From: an uncultured Duncaniella sp.
GTDB lineage: Bacteria; Bacteroidota; Bacteroidia; Bacteroidales; Muribaculaceae
DNA: 64,000 nucleotides
NCBI RefSeq assembly: GCF_910577345.1
Contig: NZ_CAJTMT010000013.1
Span: forward strand, 1-64,000
Reading direction: 5' to 3'
Shown: positions 1 through 7,572 of the stretch, in pieces
How positions within the stretch are numbered: position 1 is the stretch's first letter
How the letters are laid out: each line of letters opens with the position of its first letter
Notes under the pieces: model-generated
What the model saw: only the letters and a program-made list of their open reading frames with translations
Told to the model about the DNA's origin: nothing
The model's database searches: none
Program-made: the position numbers and the translations under genes

Positions 1-102
1 GAGCGCGATGCAATGAAGCCCGCAGGGCGAAATTGCGGCGCGCGAAGGTGTGGGGGGATAATGCACAACAACACAGCCACGGGCATCGAAGATGTCCGAT
101 AA
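1..102 (+). CDS. C-terminal end of an unknown reading frame (tentative)
   Basis: Frame 1 is open from the window edge to a TAA at 100-102 and would give 33 residues ending in NTATGIEDVR. I do not recognise a family. The ending resembles the linker that often precedes type IX secretion sorting domains in Bacteroidales ('TGIE-V' then a YNLQG-like motif), but the frame stops before any such domain. It may be a truncated cargo protein or chance coding. The last 24 bases form the left arm of the inverted repeat at 79-148, so the stop codon sits inside the hairpin. The 5' part lies outside the window. Confidence 0.25.
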   Translation, partial: ERDAMKPAGRNCGARRCGGIMHNNTATGIEDVR

Positions 103-148
103 TAACCAATTCCCTCGTGTGGTATTATCGGACACCTTCGATGCCCGT
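79..148. repeat. 26-bp imperfect inverted repeat (hairpin)
   Basis: Arms 79-104 and 123-148 are complementary at 25 of 26 positions (A92 opposite C135), with an 18-base loop. A transcript from either side would fold strongly, so a bidirectional terminator is the simplest reading, although there is no clear U-tract. Each arm carries in-frame TGIE(D/G)VR-stop on its own strand. Confidence 0.7.
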
Positions 149-403
149 CATGAAAAAATCTACTCTCCTCATGAATATCAATCGGATATATGCTTAAAGA
201 AAATAATTATAACCAATAATTTCATGTTACTTCCAATAAGATATATCCAATTCATAATTGACAAAACAATCCATATTTGGTAAGATAATCCATATAAATG
301 GTTAGTCAAGGGAATTGGAAAGATATTAATTTTGCAGTATCCGAAAACTGAACAATAGCGTAATCATACAGAGATATGAATAAAATCAGGCGGATAAAAT
401 CAA
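149..403. other. AT-rich stretch with no recognisable gene
   Basis: No coding pattern, RNA gene or clear promoter was seen. A 63-codon frame crosses the hairpin and part of this stretch, but it has low-complexity, AT-driven composition and no family resemblance. The right edge, just upstream of the dehydrogenase remnant, is where the 5' part of that gene has been lost. Confidence 0.5.
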
Positions 404-538
404 ATGAACAAAGTTTCAAACGTAGCCGAACTGCTGATGCGTCCGCAAGGCGCGTTCATTACCGGCGCAGATTTTCTTATCGACGGAGGGGCCACACCCT
501 CATATTTTTACGGACCATTAAACCCAAACACAAAATGA
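404..538 (+). pseudogene. C-terminal stub of a short-chain dehydrogenase
   Basis: An ATG-initiated frame of 44 codons reads like the last part of an SDR oxidoreductase: after RPQGAFITGADFLIDGGAT comes PSYFYGPL, the usual 'ITG-..-DGG' C-terminal signature of the family. The Rossmann fold, cofactor-binding TGxxxGIG and catalytic YxxxK are absent. An in-frame TAA at 395-397 closes the frame just upstream, so the bulk of the gene has been deleted. The stop (TGA 536-538) overlaps the ATG of the next gene as ATGA, as expected from a former two-gene operon. The stub could still be translated and so couple translation to its neighbour, but it cannot be an enzyme. Confidence 0.75.
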
Positions 539-1218
539 AAAGCCCCTACATAGTCTGCCACATCGTGGCATCAATTGACGGACGCATCGACTGCTCGATG
601 GTCGACAAGATCAGTGGCGACGAGTATTATGATACCCTCGAACAGCTCAACTGCCCGACCCAGCTTGAAGGCCGCGTCACAATGGAACACTACAGTGCAT
701 TGAAAGAACCATTCGTAGCCACTGACCCGACTCCGGTCGGAATGACATCGGTCTATAAGGCCGTTGACTCGGACGGATATATGGTCGCGGTGGACACCTA
801 CGGCAAATTGCGTTGGCCGGCATCTGAGATTGACGGCGCACCACTCGTCTGCATTGTCAGCGAACAAGTATCGCTGGAATATCTTGAAATGCTCAAAAAT
901 CAGGGCATTTCATATATCTGTGTCGGCCAAAATGCCATCGACTTACCAAAAGCCATGGAAATCCTGCACTCCGAATTCGGCGTGAAGCGCATGGCCGTCC
1001 TTGGCGGCGGACATATCAACGGCGGTTTCCTCGCAGCCGGACTGATTGACGAAGTGAGCCTACTGCTGGCCCCCGGCATTGACGGACGCAAAGGTCAGAC
1101 CTCAGTCTTCGACGGCATAGCCGACATGAACCATATCCCCACAAGACTTTCGCTCGAAAGCGTCAAGCGGGTCGGAGACGAGACTTTATGGATACGATAT
1201 AAAACCAATTGCCAATAA
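535..1218 (+). CDS. RibD C-terminal / dihydrofolate reductase-family protein
   Basis: 227 residues from the ATG at 535; a longer in-frame start at 376 would add arginine-rich sequence that is a shadow of the SDR stub. The N-terminus (YIVCHIVASIDGRID) matches the first strand of RibD-C reductases. Near the C-terminus VLGGGHINGGFLAAGLIDE fits the family's glycine-rich NADPH-binding loop followed by L-D-E. Family members reduce ribosylamino-pyrimidine or similar substrates with NAD(P)H. The true substrate is unknown, and there is no deaminase domain and no riboflavin gene nearby, so it need not act in riboflavin synthesis. Translation overlaps the SDR remnant by four bases, and transcription ends at the hairpin at 1221-1266. 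Confidence 0.85.
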   Translation: MKSPYIVCHIVASIDGRIDCSMVDKISGDEYYDTLEQLNCPTQLEGRVTMEHYSALKEPFVATDPTPVGMTSVYKAVDSDGYMVAVDTYGKLRWPASEIDGAPLVCIVSEQVSLEYLEMLKNQGISYICVGQNAIDLPKAMEILHSEFGVKRMAVLGGGHINGGFLAAGLIDEVSLLLAPGIDGRKGQTSVFDGIADMNHIPTRLSLESVKRVGDETLWIRYKTNCQ

Positions 1219-1220
1219 AA

Positions 1221-1266
1221 AAAATCCGGAAGCGACATGGATTTCCATCTATCGCTTCCGGATTTT
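1221..1266. terminator. Bidirectional terminator
   Basis: Perfect 15-bp arms (1221-1235 and 1252-1266) with A-rich left and T-rich right flanks lie between the convergent RibD-C gene and rpiB. It can serve both strands. Confidence 0.85.
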
Positions 1267-1290
1267 TGTATTTATGCGTTTAGGTGAGGA

Positions 1291-1749
1291 TTATTTCTCT
1301 GGTACAGGAATTTTTTCGACACGGCGTTCGTGACGGCCACCGTCGAATGGAGTGTTCAGGAAAGTTTCAACAATATTGATTGCAGTCACATTGTCGATGA
1401 AGCGGGCTGGAAGCACGAGGACATTGGCATTGTTGTGACGACGTGCGAGTTCAGCAAGCTCGACATTCCAGCAGAGCGCAGCACGGATGCCTTGATGCTT
1501 GTTGAGTGTCATGCCGATGCCATTTCCGGAGCCACAGAGAGCGATACCGGGATAGACTTCGCCATTCTCGACTGCAAAAGCGCAGGGATGAGCGAAATCG
1601 GCATAGTCACAGCTGTCAGCCGAATATGTGCCGAAATCCTTATATTCAATGTTCATGGAGTCAAAATAGCCTTCAAGAACCATTTTCATCTCATAGCCGG
1701 CGTGGTCGCTGCAGAACCCGACAGGTGTATTCTCTTTTAAAATTGACAT
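1291..1749 (-). CDS. rpiB: Ribose-5-phosphate isomerase B
   Basis: 152 residues, the usual length. It interconverts ribose-5-phosphate and ribulose-5-phosphate in the cytosolic pentose phosphate pathway. Seen: SDHAG at residues 14-18, the catalytic cysteine in LCGSGNGIGM (Cys72), a histidine in RRHNNANVL (about 104-110), and the phosphate-binding C-terminal pattern FDGGRHERRV. It is the last gene of the minus-strand operon yicC-gmk-nadD-DUF5063-rpiB, 33 bases after the DUF5063 gene, and ends at the shared terminator. The related LacAB isomerases are less likely because the protein stands alone. Confidence 0.95.
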   Translation of the reverse strand: MSILKENTPVGFCSDHAGYEMKMVLEGYFDSMNIEYKDFGTYSADSCDYADFAHPCAFAVENGEVYPGIALCGSGNGIGMTLNKHQGIRAALCWNVELAELARRHNNANVLVLPARFIDNVTAINIVETFLNTPFDGGRHERRVEKIPVPEK

Positions 1750-1782
1750 AAGTGGTGGATTATTCTTTATTAAGGTTAGTGT

Positions 1783-2319
1783 TCAGAGATTGTCGTCATC
1801 ATCCTCATCGTCTGAAGAGGATGAATAGTAGATGTTGTTGAGCGGGCGCATCAGATTGCACACGCGCTGGCTCCAATATGCCCCGAAATCATCTTTGACG
1901 GCTGTCAAGGCAGAGTTGATTATTTCCTCCGGAGCATCCTTGACCATGACAATGAAATTGTAGAGCACCTGGAACACATCGCAGATACCCTCCGCCACAC
2001 TCATGCCGATCGGCGTGTCGGAATACTTCATATCCTCCTCGAAAACTTCAAGATACACGTCATCCTCCCCTAGAAGGTTTTCAATCTGACGGCGGATGGA
2101 CTCATAGTAGTCCTCGTCGAGAAAACTCTCGATGTAGGCATCCTCCTCGTCAAGCAGAGGAGCCGGTTTCAGGTCGGATGCAGATATATAGATGCGCGGA
2201 AGAAGCCTGAGCATCGATGCGACGAAAGAATTACGGTTTGACTCGCGCGCATTTTCGACGGCCAGACAGAATTCATTGCAAAGCGCAATGAAAGCAAGTG
2301 AATTAGGACTTAGCTCCAT
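1783..2319 (-). CDS. DUF5063 family protein
   Basis: 178 residues from MELSPNSLAF. An upstream in-frame ATG at 2352 would lie deeper in nadD and adds an unlike sequence, so the internal start is preferred. The protein is acidic, with no signal peptide and a C-terminal tail of serines and aspartates. The 'AYWSQRVCNLMRPLNNIYY' region is typical of this Bacteroidales family of unknown function. The start overlaps the 3' end of nadD by 17 bases, so translation is probably coupled. No catalytic residues can be assigned. It is likely a soluble protein adapted to this operon. Confidence 0.8.
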   Translation of the reverse strand: MELSPNSLAFIALCNEFCLAVENARESNRNSFVASMLRLLPRIYISASDLKPAPLLDEEDAYIESFLDEDYYESIRRQIENLLGEDDVYLEVFEEDMKYSDTPIGMSVAEGICDVFQVLYNFIVMVKDAPEEIINSALTAVKDDFGAYWSQRVCNLMRPLNNIYYSSSSDDEDDDDNL

Positions 2320-2884
2320 AAAGATTGTTTTGTTTGATATAATCAAAGACACCGTGAGGGAGGAAATAGTTCATATCCTTTCCTTTTGCGATGGCTTTGC
2401 GCAGAAAGGTGCTCGACAAGTCTGCCATCGGAGCATTCACCACGTCGACTCCATCCTCATAGATGGTACCGACAGGATAGCCGGGACGCGGATAGACGAT
2501 GACACCGAAATCCGACAGGATTGCCTCATGATCCTTCCACTGGTCAAAAATCTTCCAGTTGTCGCTTCCGATTATGAGTTTGAAAGTGTGACGCGGATAG
2601 CGCTTGGCAAGATAGCGGAGAGTGTTGATGGTGTAGGATGGCTTCGGCATTGTCAGCTCGTAGTCACACACATTAAGCCCTTCGGCTTTCTCCGTGGCTA
2701 TCTCAAGCATTTTCAGACGGGTAATGTCGGGGATAAGTTCGTCCGAACCGACTTTGAGCGGATTCAACGGCGAAAGTGTAAGCCATACCTCATCCAGCCC
2801 TGCAAACTGTTGCAGATAGCTTGCAAGCATCAGATGTCCAATATGCACGGGATTGAAAGATCCACCTAAGATACCTATCGTCAT
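2303..2884 (-). CDS. nadD: Nicotinate-nucleotide adenylyltransferase
   Basis: 193 residues. It adenylates nicotinate mononucleotide with ATP to give deamido-NAD. The nucleotidyltransferase signature GGSFNPVHIGH is at residues 7-17, and the C-terminal SSTFLRKAI matches the ISSTxIR ATP-binding motif. It lies in the yicC-gmk-nadD operon, 76 bases after gmk, and its 3' end overlaps the DUF5063 gene. Gene order and length are normal for the order Bacteroidales. Confidence 0.96.
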   Translation of the reverse strand: MTIGILGGSFNPVHIGHLMLASYLQQFAGLDEVWLTLSPLNPLKVGSDELIPDITRLKMLEIATEKAEGLNVCDYELTMPKPSYTINTLRYLAKRYPRHTFKLIIGSDNWKIFDQWKDHEAILSDFGVIVYPRPGYPVGTIYEDGVDVVNAPMADLSSTFLRKAIAKGKDMNYFLPHGVFDYIKQNNLYGAKS

Positions 2885-2960
2885 GTCTCAAATTCTTTAA
2901 GTTGAAAAAATGCTTGTCAGAATATCGGCAGGTCAGTGAGCCGGAAAGGACTTGTCACTT

Positions 2961-3527
2961 TCAGCCGACAAAATTCTTGATTCTGGCGTCAACCTCGGCT
3001 ATCGCATGGTCAAGATTATCGTTGACGACAACGCAATCAAAGTCAGAAGCGAACGACAGTTCATATTCAGCTTTCGCGAGGCGCTGCTCGATGGCTTCGG
3101 GAGCATCAGTGCCCCTGCCGGTCAGACGCGCGCGCAACGATTCAAGGCTCGGTGGCTGGATAAAGATGCTTATGGCCTGCTTGCCGTACATCCGTTTCAC
3201 ATTCACACCACCTTTCACGTCAATGTCGAGAATCACATTGTGGCCTTCACCGGTGATACGTGAAATCTCACTTTTCAATGTGCCGTAGAATCTGCCGGGA
3301 TAAACTTCCTCGAATTCAACAAAGGCATCATCCTCGATTGAACTTTTGAACTCCTCGTCAGAGAGGAAATAATAGTTGATACCATGCTGCTCCTCACCGC
3401 GCGGAGGGCGGTTGGTGGCTGAGATTGAGAACTGCATGTCAATCTCGCCCTTGTCAAGAAGCGCAGAGATTATTGTAGATTTTCCTGTTCCGGATGGAGC
3501 CGATATGATGATTATTTTACCTGTCAT
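2961..3527 (-). CDS. gmk: Guanylate kinase
   Basis: 188 residues from the MTGKIII start. An in-frame ATG nine codons upstream (3554) abuts the yicC stop and is possible. It phosphorylates GMP to GDP with ATP. The P-loop SAPSGTGKS is at about residues 9-17. The GMP-binding region has SATNRPPRGEE and the Y-F-..-EEF pattern, and the lid is followed by RLTGRGTDAPEAIEQRL. It is co-transcribed with yicC upstream and nadD downstream. Confidence 0.96.
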   Translation of the reverse strand: MTGKIIIISAPSGTGKSTIISALLDKGEIDMQFSISATNRPPRGEEQHGINYYFLSDEEFKSSIEDDAFVEFEEVYPGRFYGTLKSEISRITGEGHNVILDIDVKGGVNVKRMYGKQAISIFIQPPSLESLRARLTGRGTDAPEAIEQRLAKAEYELSFASDFDCVVVNDNLDHAIAEVDARIKNFVG

Positions 3528-3556
3528 AGGTGAAATCGTATATGGTTGAGTCAATC

Positions 3557-4432
3557 TTACATCACGTTGAGCACCTGCTCCTTGATTTGTTCGAGCACAT
3601 CCTTCATCTGCACCACAATCTTCTGCATTTCAGCATGATTGCTCTTGGAACCGAGTGTATTTATCTCGCGACCCATTTCCTGACTGATGAAACCGAGTTT
3701 CTTGCCCTGCCCTTTGGGTCCCTCCATTGTCTCGATGAAATAGTTGAGATGCTGGGCAAGGCGCTGCTTCTCCTCGTTGACATCGAGTTTCTCAATGTAG
3801 AAGAAGAGCTCCTGTTCAAGACGGCTGCGGTCATAGTCAACACCGTGGATTTTGGCAAGGCCCTCTTCCATGCGGGTGCGTATTTTTGCCACACGCTCCT
3901 CCTCGAACTGAGGCACGAGTGTGAGAAGCTGGCGGATGCGTTCGATGCGGGTCGCGAAAAAGCTTTCGAGTTTCTCCCCTTCAGTCCGGCGGAAAGCCAT
4001 CAGACGTTCGGCGGCAGCATCCAGGGCTTCCATCACCCCGCTCACTTCGGTCTCGTCGGCCTCGCCGGGTGTCTCGCTCTTCATGACATCGGGGAAACGC
4101 ATCAAGACACCATACCAATCCTGCGGGACGGAAATACCAAGTTCAGCAGCAGTGTTTTCCACATCCTCTTTATAAGCCTTCAAAGCGGCAACGTTAAGTT
4201 TCACCGATGCATCACCTGTCACATTCTCCACATAGACGGTCATATCGACCTTTCCACGTTCGAGAATTGCAGCCACACGGTTTCTCATTTCAAGTTCCTG
4301 AGCGCGCAACGACGACGGCACACGCGCGGCAATATCAATCTGCTTGCTGTTAAGCGATTTGATTTCTACCGTAATTTTTTTGCCGGGAAGCTCCGTCACG
4401 GCTTTCCCGAATCCCGTCATTGAATATAACAT
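3557..4432 (-). CDS. yicC: YicC/YloC-family endoribonuclease
   Basis: 291 residues, normal for the family. The start MLYSMTGFGKA is the family's characteristic N-terminus. The longer frame to 4507 is excluded because a promoter box lies at 4507-4514. Seen: a conserved N-terminal domain and a C-terminal domain with GREINTLGSKSNHAEMQ, the usual metal/RNA-associated motif, and heptad-like helices. E. coli and Bacillus members are endoribonucleases acting in RNA decay. The role here is inferred from family. It is the first gene of the operon running to rpiB. Confidence 0.93.
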   Translation of the reverse strand: MLYSMTGFGKAVTELPGKKITVEIKSLNSKQIDIAARVPSSLRAQELEMRNRVAAILERGKVDMTVYVENVTGDASVKLNVAALKAYKEDVENTAAELGISVPQDWYGVLMRFPDVMKSETPGEADETEVSGVMEALDAAAERLMAFRRTEGEKLESFFATRIERIRQLLTLVPQFEEERVAKIRTRMEEGLAKIHGVDYDRSRLEQELFFYIEKLDVNEEKQRLAQHLNYFIETMEGPKGQGKKLGFISQEMGREINTLGSKSNHAEMQKIVVQMKDVLEQIKEQVLNVM

Positions 4433-4506
4433 GATAAGGCGTAATTTTATAGCCCGGTTATCGGGGCTTTCCACTGTGAAATGCGAACCGGGGATGATTT
4501 TTACCA

Positions 4507-4514
4507 CAAAATTA
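4507..4514 (-). promoter_or_regulatory. Promoter -7 box for the yicC operon
   Basis: Minus-strand TAATTTTG fits the Bacteroidetes -7 consensus TAnnTTTG, about 75 bases before the yicC ATG. It back-to-backs with the tsaB box at 4537-4544. Confidence 0.6.
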
Positions 4515-4536
4515 CAATTTTCTCACGATAAACAAG

Positions 4537-4544
4537 TAACTTTG
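4537..4544 (+). promoter_or_regulatory. Promoter -7 box for tsaB
   Basis: TAACTTTG, an exact TAnnTTTG match, lies 66 bases before the ATG at 4611. It places the transcript start near 4552 and so disfavours the upstream in-frame start at 4554. Confidence 0.7.
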
Positions 4545-4610
4545 TCCTAAATTTTGACGCGGGACACTACGATTCCCGCGACCAATCAGAATCAAGAGAG
4601 CGTTAGAAAC

Positions 4611-5309
4611 ATGGCCGTAATACTAAATATCGACACATCGACCGACCACTGCTCGGTGGCGCTTACCGCCGAAGGCATGGTCCTTGCCCATCAGGAAGAG
4701 GGGGGCGGACGCAACCACGCCGCACTTCTGAGTGACTACATCAAATATTGCCTCGATTTCGCCCGCGAGAAGGAATTGAAACTCGAGGCCGTCGCAGTCT
4801 CTACCGGACCGGGCAGCTACACCGGCCTGCGTATCGGTCTGTCGGAAGCAAAGGGCCTCGCCTACTCGCTCGACATTCCCCTCATCGGAATCGACACCCT
4901 GCGCATCATGGCTTGCAATGTAATGTTCACGCAGGAACTTGAAGGTGACGAAATCTTCGTCCCCATGATTGATGCAAGGCGCATGGAGGTCTACACGGCC
5001 GCCTTTGACTTCGCGCTGCAGGAAGTGATGCCCCAGCAGGCACTCATACTCTCGCCGGAGAGCTATGCCGACATCATCGCATCCAACCGCAAGGTGCTTC
5101 TTTTCGGCAACGGTTCCGACAAGGCGCGCGAACTTATCACGGCTCCCAACGTGCAGTTCATACCCGACATCCACCCGCTTGCAATCGACATGATAGCACT
5201 TGCCGAGCGCGCCTACTCGCAGCGCGATTTCATGGACATCGCATACAGCGTCCCCAACTATATCAAGGATTTCCAGGCCTCCACTCCGAAAAAGAACGTG
5301 CTCGGGTGA
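4611..5309 (+). CDS. tsaB: tRNA threonylcarbamoyladenosine biosynthesis protein TsaB
   Basis: 232 residues from MAVILNIDTSTDHCS. TsaB is the non-catalytic partner of TsaD in forming the t6A modification at tRNA position 37. Seen: the ASKHA-fold first strand ILNIDTST, and TGPGSYTGLRIGLSEAKGLA, the family's hallmark loop. The upstream in-frame ATG at 4554 lies at the predicted transcription start and adds non-conserved sequence. The stop overlaps the GTG start of the next gene (GTGA at 5306-5309), so translation is coupled. Confidence 0.95.
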   Translation: MAVILNIDTSTDHCSVALTAEGMVLAHQEEGGGRNHAALLSDYIKYCLDFAREKELKLEAVAVSTGPGSYTGLRIGLSEAKGLAYSLDIPLIGIDTLRIMACNVMFTQELEGDEIFVPMIDARRMEVYTAAFDFALQEVMPQQALILSPESYADIIASNRKVLLFGNGSDKARELITAPNVQFIPDIHPLAIDMIALAERAYSQRDFMDIAYSVPNYIKDFQASTPKKNVLG

Positions 5310-6457
5310 AAGAGGATTTCAACAAGCTCCGGCTCAAGCATCACGGCGACCCTGTGATGATGGAGGAAATACTGCAACGGGAGTGCCGCTACAAGACAGC
5401 CTCAAAACTGCCTGACACCCTTCGCAATCAGGATTTCCGTTTCCCGTCACTCGCTGTCGCCGAAATGGCGACTTCCGATGCCGTCGCCGGAATTCACGCG
5501 TCAATGATTCCCGACGGCTCGACTGTCCTCGACATGACATGCGGACTGGGGATTGACTCATTTCACTTCGCAAGCAAAGCCGGCCGTGTCACCGCAGTCG
5601 AGCTTGACAACAAAGCCTATCTCACAGCCGTCCACAATGTCGAAGCCCTCGGTCTAGGAAACGTCAGGATTGTGGAGGGCGACAGCATTACATTCATAAA
5701 CTCCTGTCAGGAGCATTTCGACGTGATATTCGTCGACCCCGCCCGGCGCGATTCCGCGGGGCGCCACTTCGCGTTGCGCGATTGCTCGCCCGACATCATT
5801 CCGGCTCTTCCGACAATCCTCTCGCACTGCTCGACACTGATTGTCAAAGCCTCCCCGATGATCGACATCAAGGCGGCGGTCAATGAACTGCGCCGTGACT
5901 GTGCGGTCACGGTCATCGGTACCACAAAAGAATGCAAGGAAGTTGTATTCATCATCAATGCGACTTCCCCCGAGACTGTAACCCCTAAGATAACTGCAAT
6001 TGAGGCAAAGACAGTCAACGGCACTGAATTCGGCTTCATACCCGGACTCGCGGAAGAAGCGGAACAGATTTTTTTGACACCGCGTCCGGGAATGTACCTC
6101 TACGAGCCGTACCCCGCCGTGATGAAAGGAGGAGGCATGAAAGTTATCCCTGAACGCTACAATGTGGGCCGACTTCATCCAAACACAAACCTGTTCACCT
6201 CCGAGGAGCAAGTTGATGTCTTCCCGGGAGAATGTTTTGAAATCGAGGAAGTATTGCCGTTTTCAAAACAGACCGTCAAATCCATCGCAAAATCTCACCC
6301 GACAATCAACGTCGCAACCCGCAACTTCCCTCTGACAGCCCCTCAGCTCGTCACCAAACTGAAAGTCAAGGAAGGAGGCGACAAAATGCTCTTCGGAACC
6401 ACCACCAACGACGGCACCAAAATACTCCTCATCACAACAATGGGCAAATGCCTGTAA
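5306..6457 (+). CDS. THUMP-like-domain class I methyltransferase
   Basis: 383 residues, GTG start overlapping the tsaB stop. The Rossmann methyltransferase core runs from about residue 70: VLDMTCGLGIDSFHFA is the SAM-binding motif I, VTAVELDN the acidic loop, and DVIFVDPARRDSAGR the motif IV region. The C-terminal part (PSKSHPTINVATRNFP-like sequence near the end) matches the THUMP-like domain found in this Bacteroidetes family, suggesting an RNA substrate. The exact nucleotide methylated is not known. Pairing with tsaB hints at a tRNA modification role (inference). Confidence 0.85.
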   Translation: MKEDFNKLRLKHHGDPVMMEEILQRECRYKTASKLPDTLRNQDFRFPSLAVAEMATSDAVAGIHASMIPDGSTVLDMTCGLGIDSFHFASKAGRVTAVELDNKAYLTAVHNVEALGLGNVRIVEGDSITFINSCQEHFDVIFVDPARRDSAGRHFALRDCSPDIIPALPTILSHCSTLIVKASPMIDIKAAVNELRRDCAVTVIGTTKECKEVVFIINATSPETVTPKITAIEAKTVNGTEFGFIPGLAEEAEQIFLTPRPGMYLYEPYPAVMKGGGMKVIPERYNVGRLHPNTNLFTSEEQVDVFPGECFEIEEVLPFSKQTVKSIAKSHPTINVATRNFPLTAPQLVTKLKVKEGGDKMLFGTTTNDGTKILLITTMGKCL

Positions 6458-6521
6458 GCATCTGCAAAAAGTGTCTAAAGCCCACCGAATTACGACAACA
6501 AAATTATCCGGTAATAAATAT

Positions 6522-6560
6522 AGAATCAGTCTCAATCATTTTTGGGTCGAGACTGATTCT
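6522..6560. terminator. Bidirectional terminator
   Basis: Perfect 12-bp arms (6522-6533 and 6549-6560), followed by TTTTA on the plus strand. It lies between the convergent methyltransferase gene and rlmB. Confidence 0.8.
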
Positions 6561-6650
6561 TTTAGTAATATATCTGATTTTTGACACTTATAATCTACAG
6601 GAATTTTTTCCCGCAGAAGTATGCACAGTCGAATTTTTCCGGATAGGTCG

Positions 6651-7406
6651 TCAGATGATTTCGAGGTTGGCGGCGAGGCGTTGGCGGACCACTTCGTAGA
6701 TCATGACTCCCGCAGCGACCGAGACGTTGAGTGAGCCGATATTGCCAAACATCGGGATGCCCACGCGGGTCTCACACTGCTTCATGGCCTCGGGAGAGAT
6801 GCCAACATCCTCTGCGCCCATGACGATTGCAACAGGGTCACTGTAGTTACCCTCTGTATAGTTCATGTCCGACTTTTCAGTCACGGCAACGACATTGTAG
6901 CCATTCTCACGCAGGAATTTTGCAGCCCATGCGATTGACGAGACTCTGCACACGGGGATGTGGTGCAATGCTCCGGCAGAGGTCTTGATGGCATCGCCAC
7001 CAACCGAAACGCTTCCGTGTTCGGGAATCACGATGGCATCCACACCTGCACATTCACATGTACGGGCGATGGCACCGAAGTTTCTCACGTCGGTTATGCC
7101 GTCGAGCATGACAATGAAGGGAAGGATACCGGCTTCGTAGAGCTCAGGCACAAGGTGGTCGAGACGGTGGTAGGTGATGGCCGACATCATCGCAAGCACG
7201 CCCTGATGATTTTTTCGGGTAATGCGGTTGATGCGCTCGACCGGTACACGCTGTATGACTACCCTGTTTGCCTTGGCAAGCGCAAGAAATTCAGCGGCGA
7301 GATCGCCCTGAAGGTCTTTCGCTACGAAGATCTTGTCGATTTCCTTACCGGCCTCGATGGCTTCCATGACAGCTCTGATGCCGTAGATATAATCGTTTTT
7401 TTCCAT
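6651..7406 (-). CDS. rlmB: 23S rRNA (guanosine-2'-O)-methyltransferase, RlmB/TrmH family
   Basis: 251 residues. This SPOUT enzyme 2'-O-methylates a guanosine in the 23S rRNA peptidyl-transferase region (by homology, G2251). An N-terminal substrate-binding domain (about 1-75) is followed by the SpoU knot with motif 1 RNFGAIARTCECAGVDAIV, motif 2 AIVMGAEDVGIS and motif 3 GIPMFGNIGSLNVSVAAGV. Its start lies 166 bases after the recN stop. TrmH paralogues act on tRNA, but the N-terminal domain favours RlmB. Confidence 0.9.
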   Translation of the reverse strand: MEKNDYIYGIRAVMEAIEAGKEIDKIFVAKDLQGDLAAEFLALAKANRVVIQRVPVERINRITRKNHQGVLAMMSAITYHRLDHLVPELYEAGILPFIVMLDGITDVRNFGAIARTCECAGVDAIVIPEHGSVSVGGDAIKTSAGALHHIPVCRVSSIAWAAKFLRENGYNVVAVTEKSDMNYTEGNYSDPVAIVMGAEDVGISPEAMKQCETRVGIPMFGNIGSLNVSVAAGVMIYEVVRQRLAANLEII

Positions 7407-7496
7407 TATTTATATATCGTGTTTGGGGTTTTGAGTTCGTTTGGGGGTTGGGAGGAGGGGCGGGGTGAAGGCCATCAGGCAATCTAATATCAGAGG

Positions 7497-7550
7497 GGTC
7501 GGATTTTTCAGACTGGTCGGACTTTTCGGACTGGTCGGACAGGTCCGGGA
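7497..7550. repeat. Three tandem 18-base units downstream of recN
   Basis: Units at 7497-7514, 7515-7532 and 7533-7550 share GGTCGGA-CTTTTC-GACT, the third being divergent. Read on the minus strand in the recN frame they encode SDQSEK-type repeats after the recN stop codon. Confidence 0.7.
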
Positions 7551-7572
7551 TTTCCGGCCGGGGCTGCTCTTC

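Noticed and set aside
92..283. 63-residue ORF at the left edge
   Set aside because: It is mostly the right arm of the inverted repeat plus AT-rich sequence, with no family resemblance or promoter.
376..534. Upstream 53-codon extension of the RibD_C gene
   Set aside because: Arginine-rich, a frame-shifted shadow of the SDR stub; the conserved protein starts at 535.
7497..7550. CRISPR-like array
   Set aside because: Only three short adjoining 18-base units with no spacers; a plain tandem repeat.
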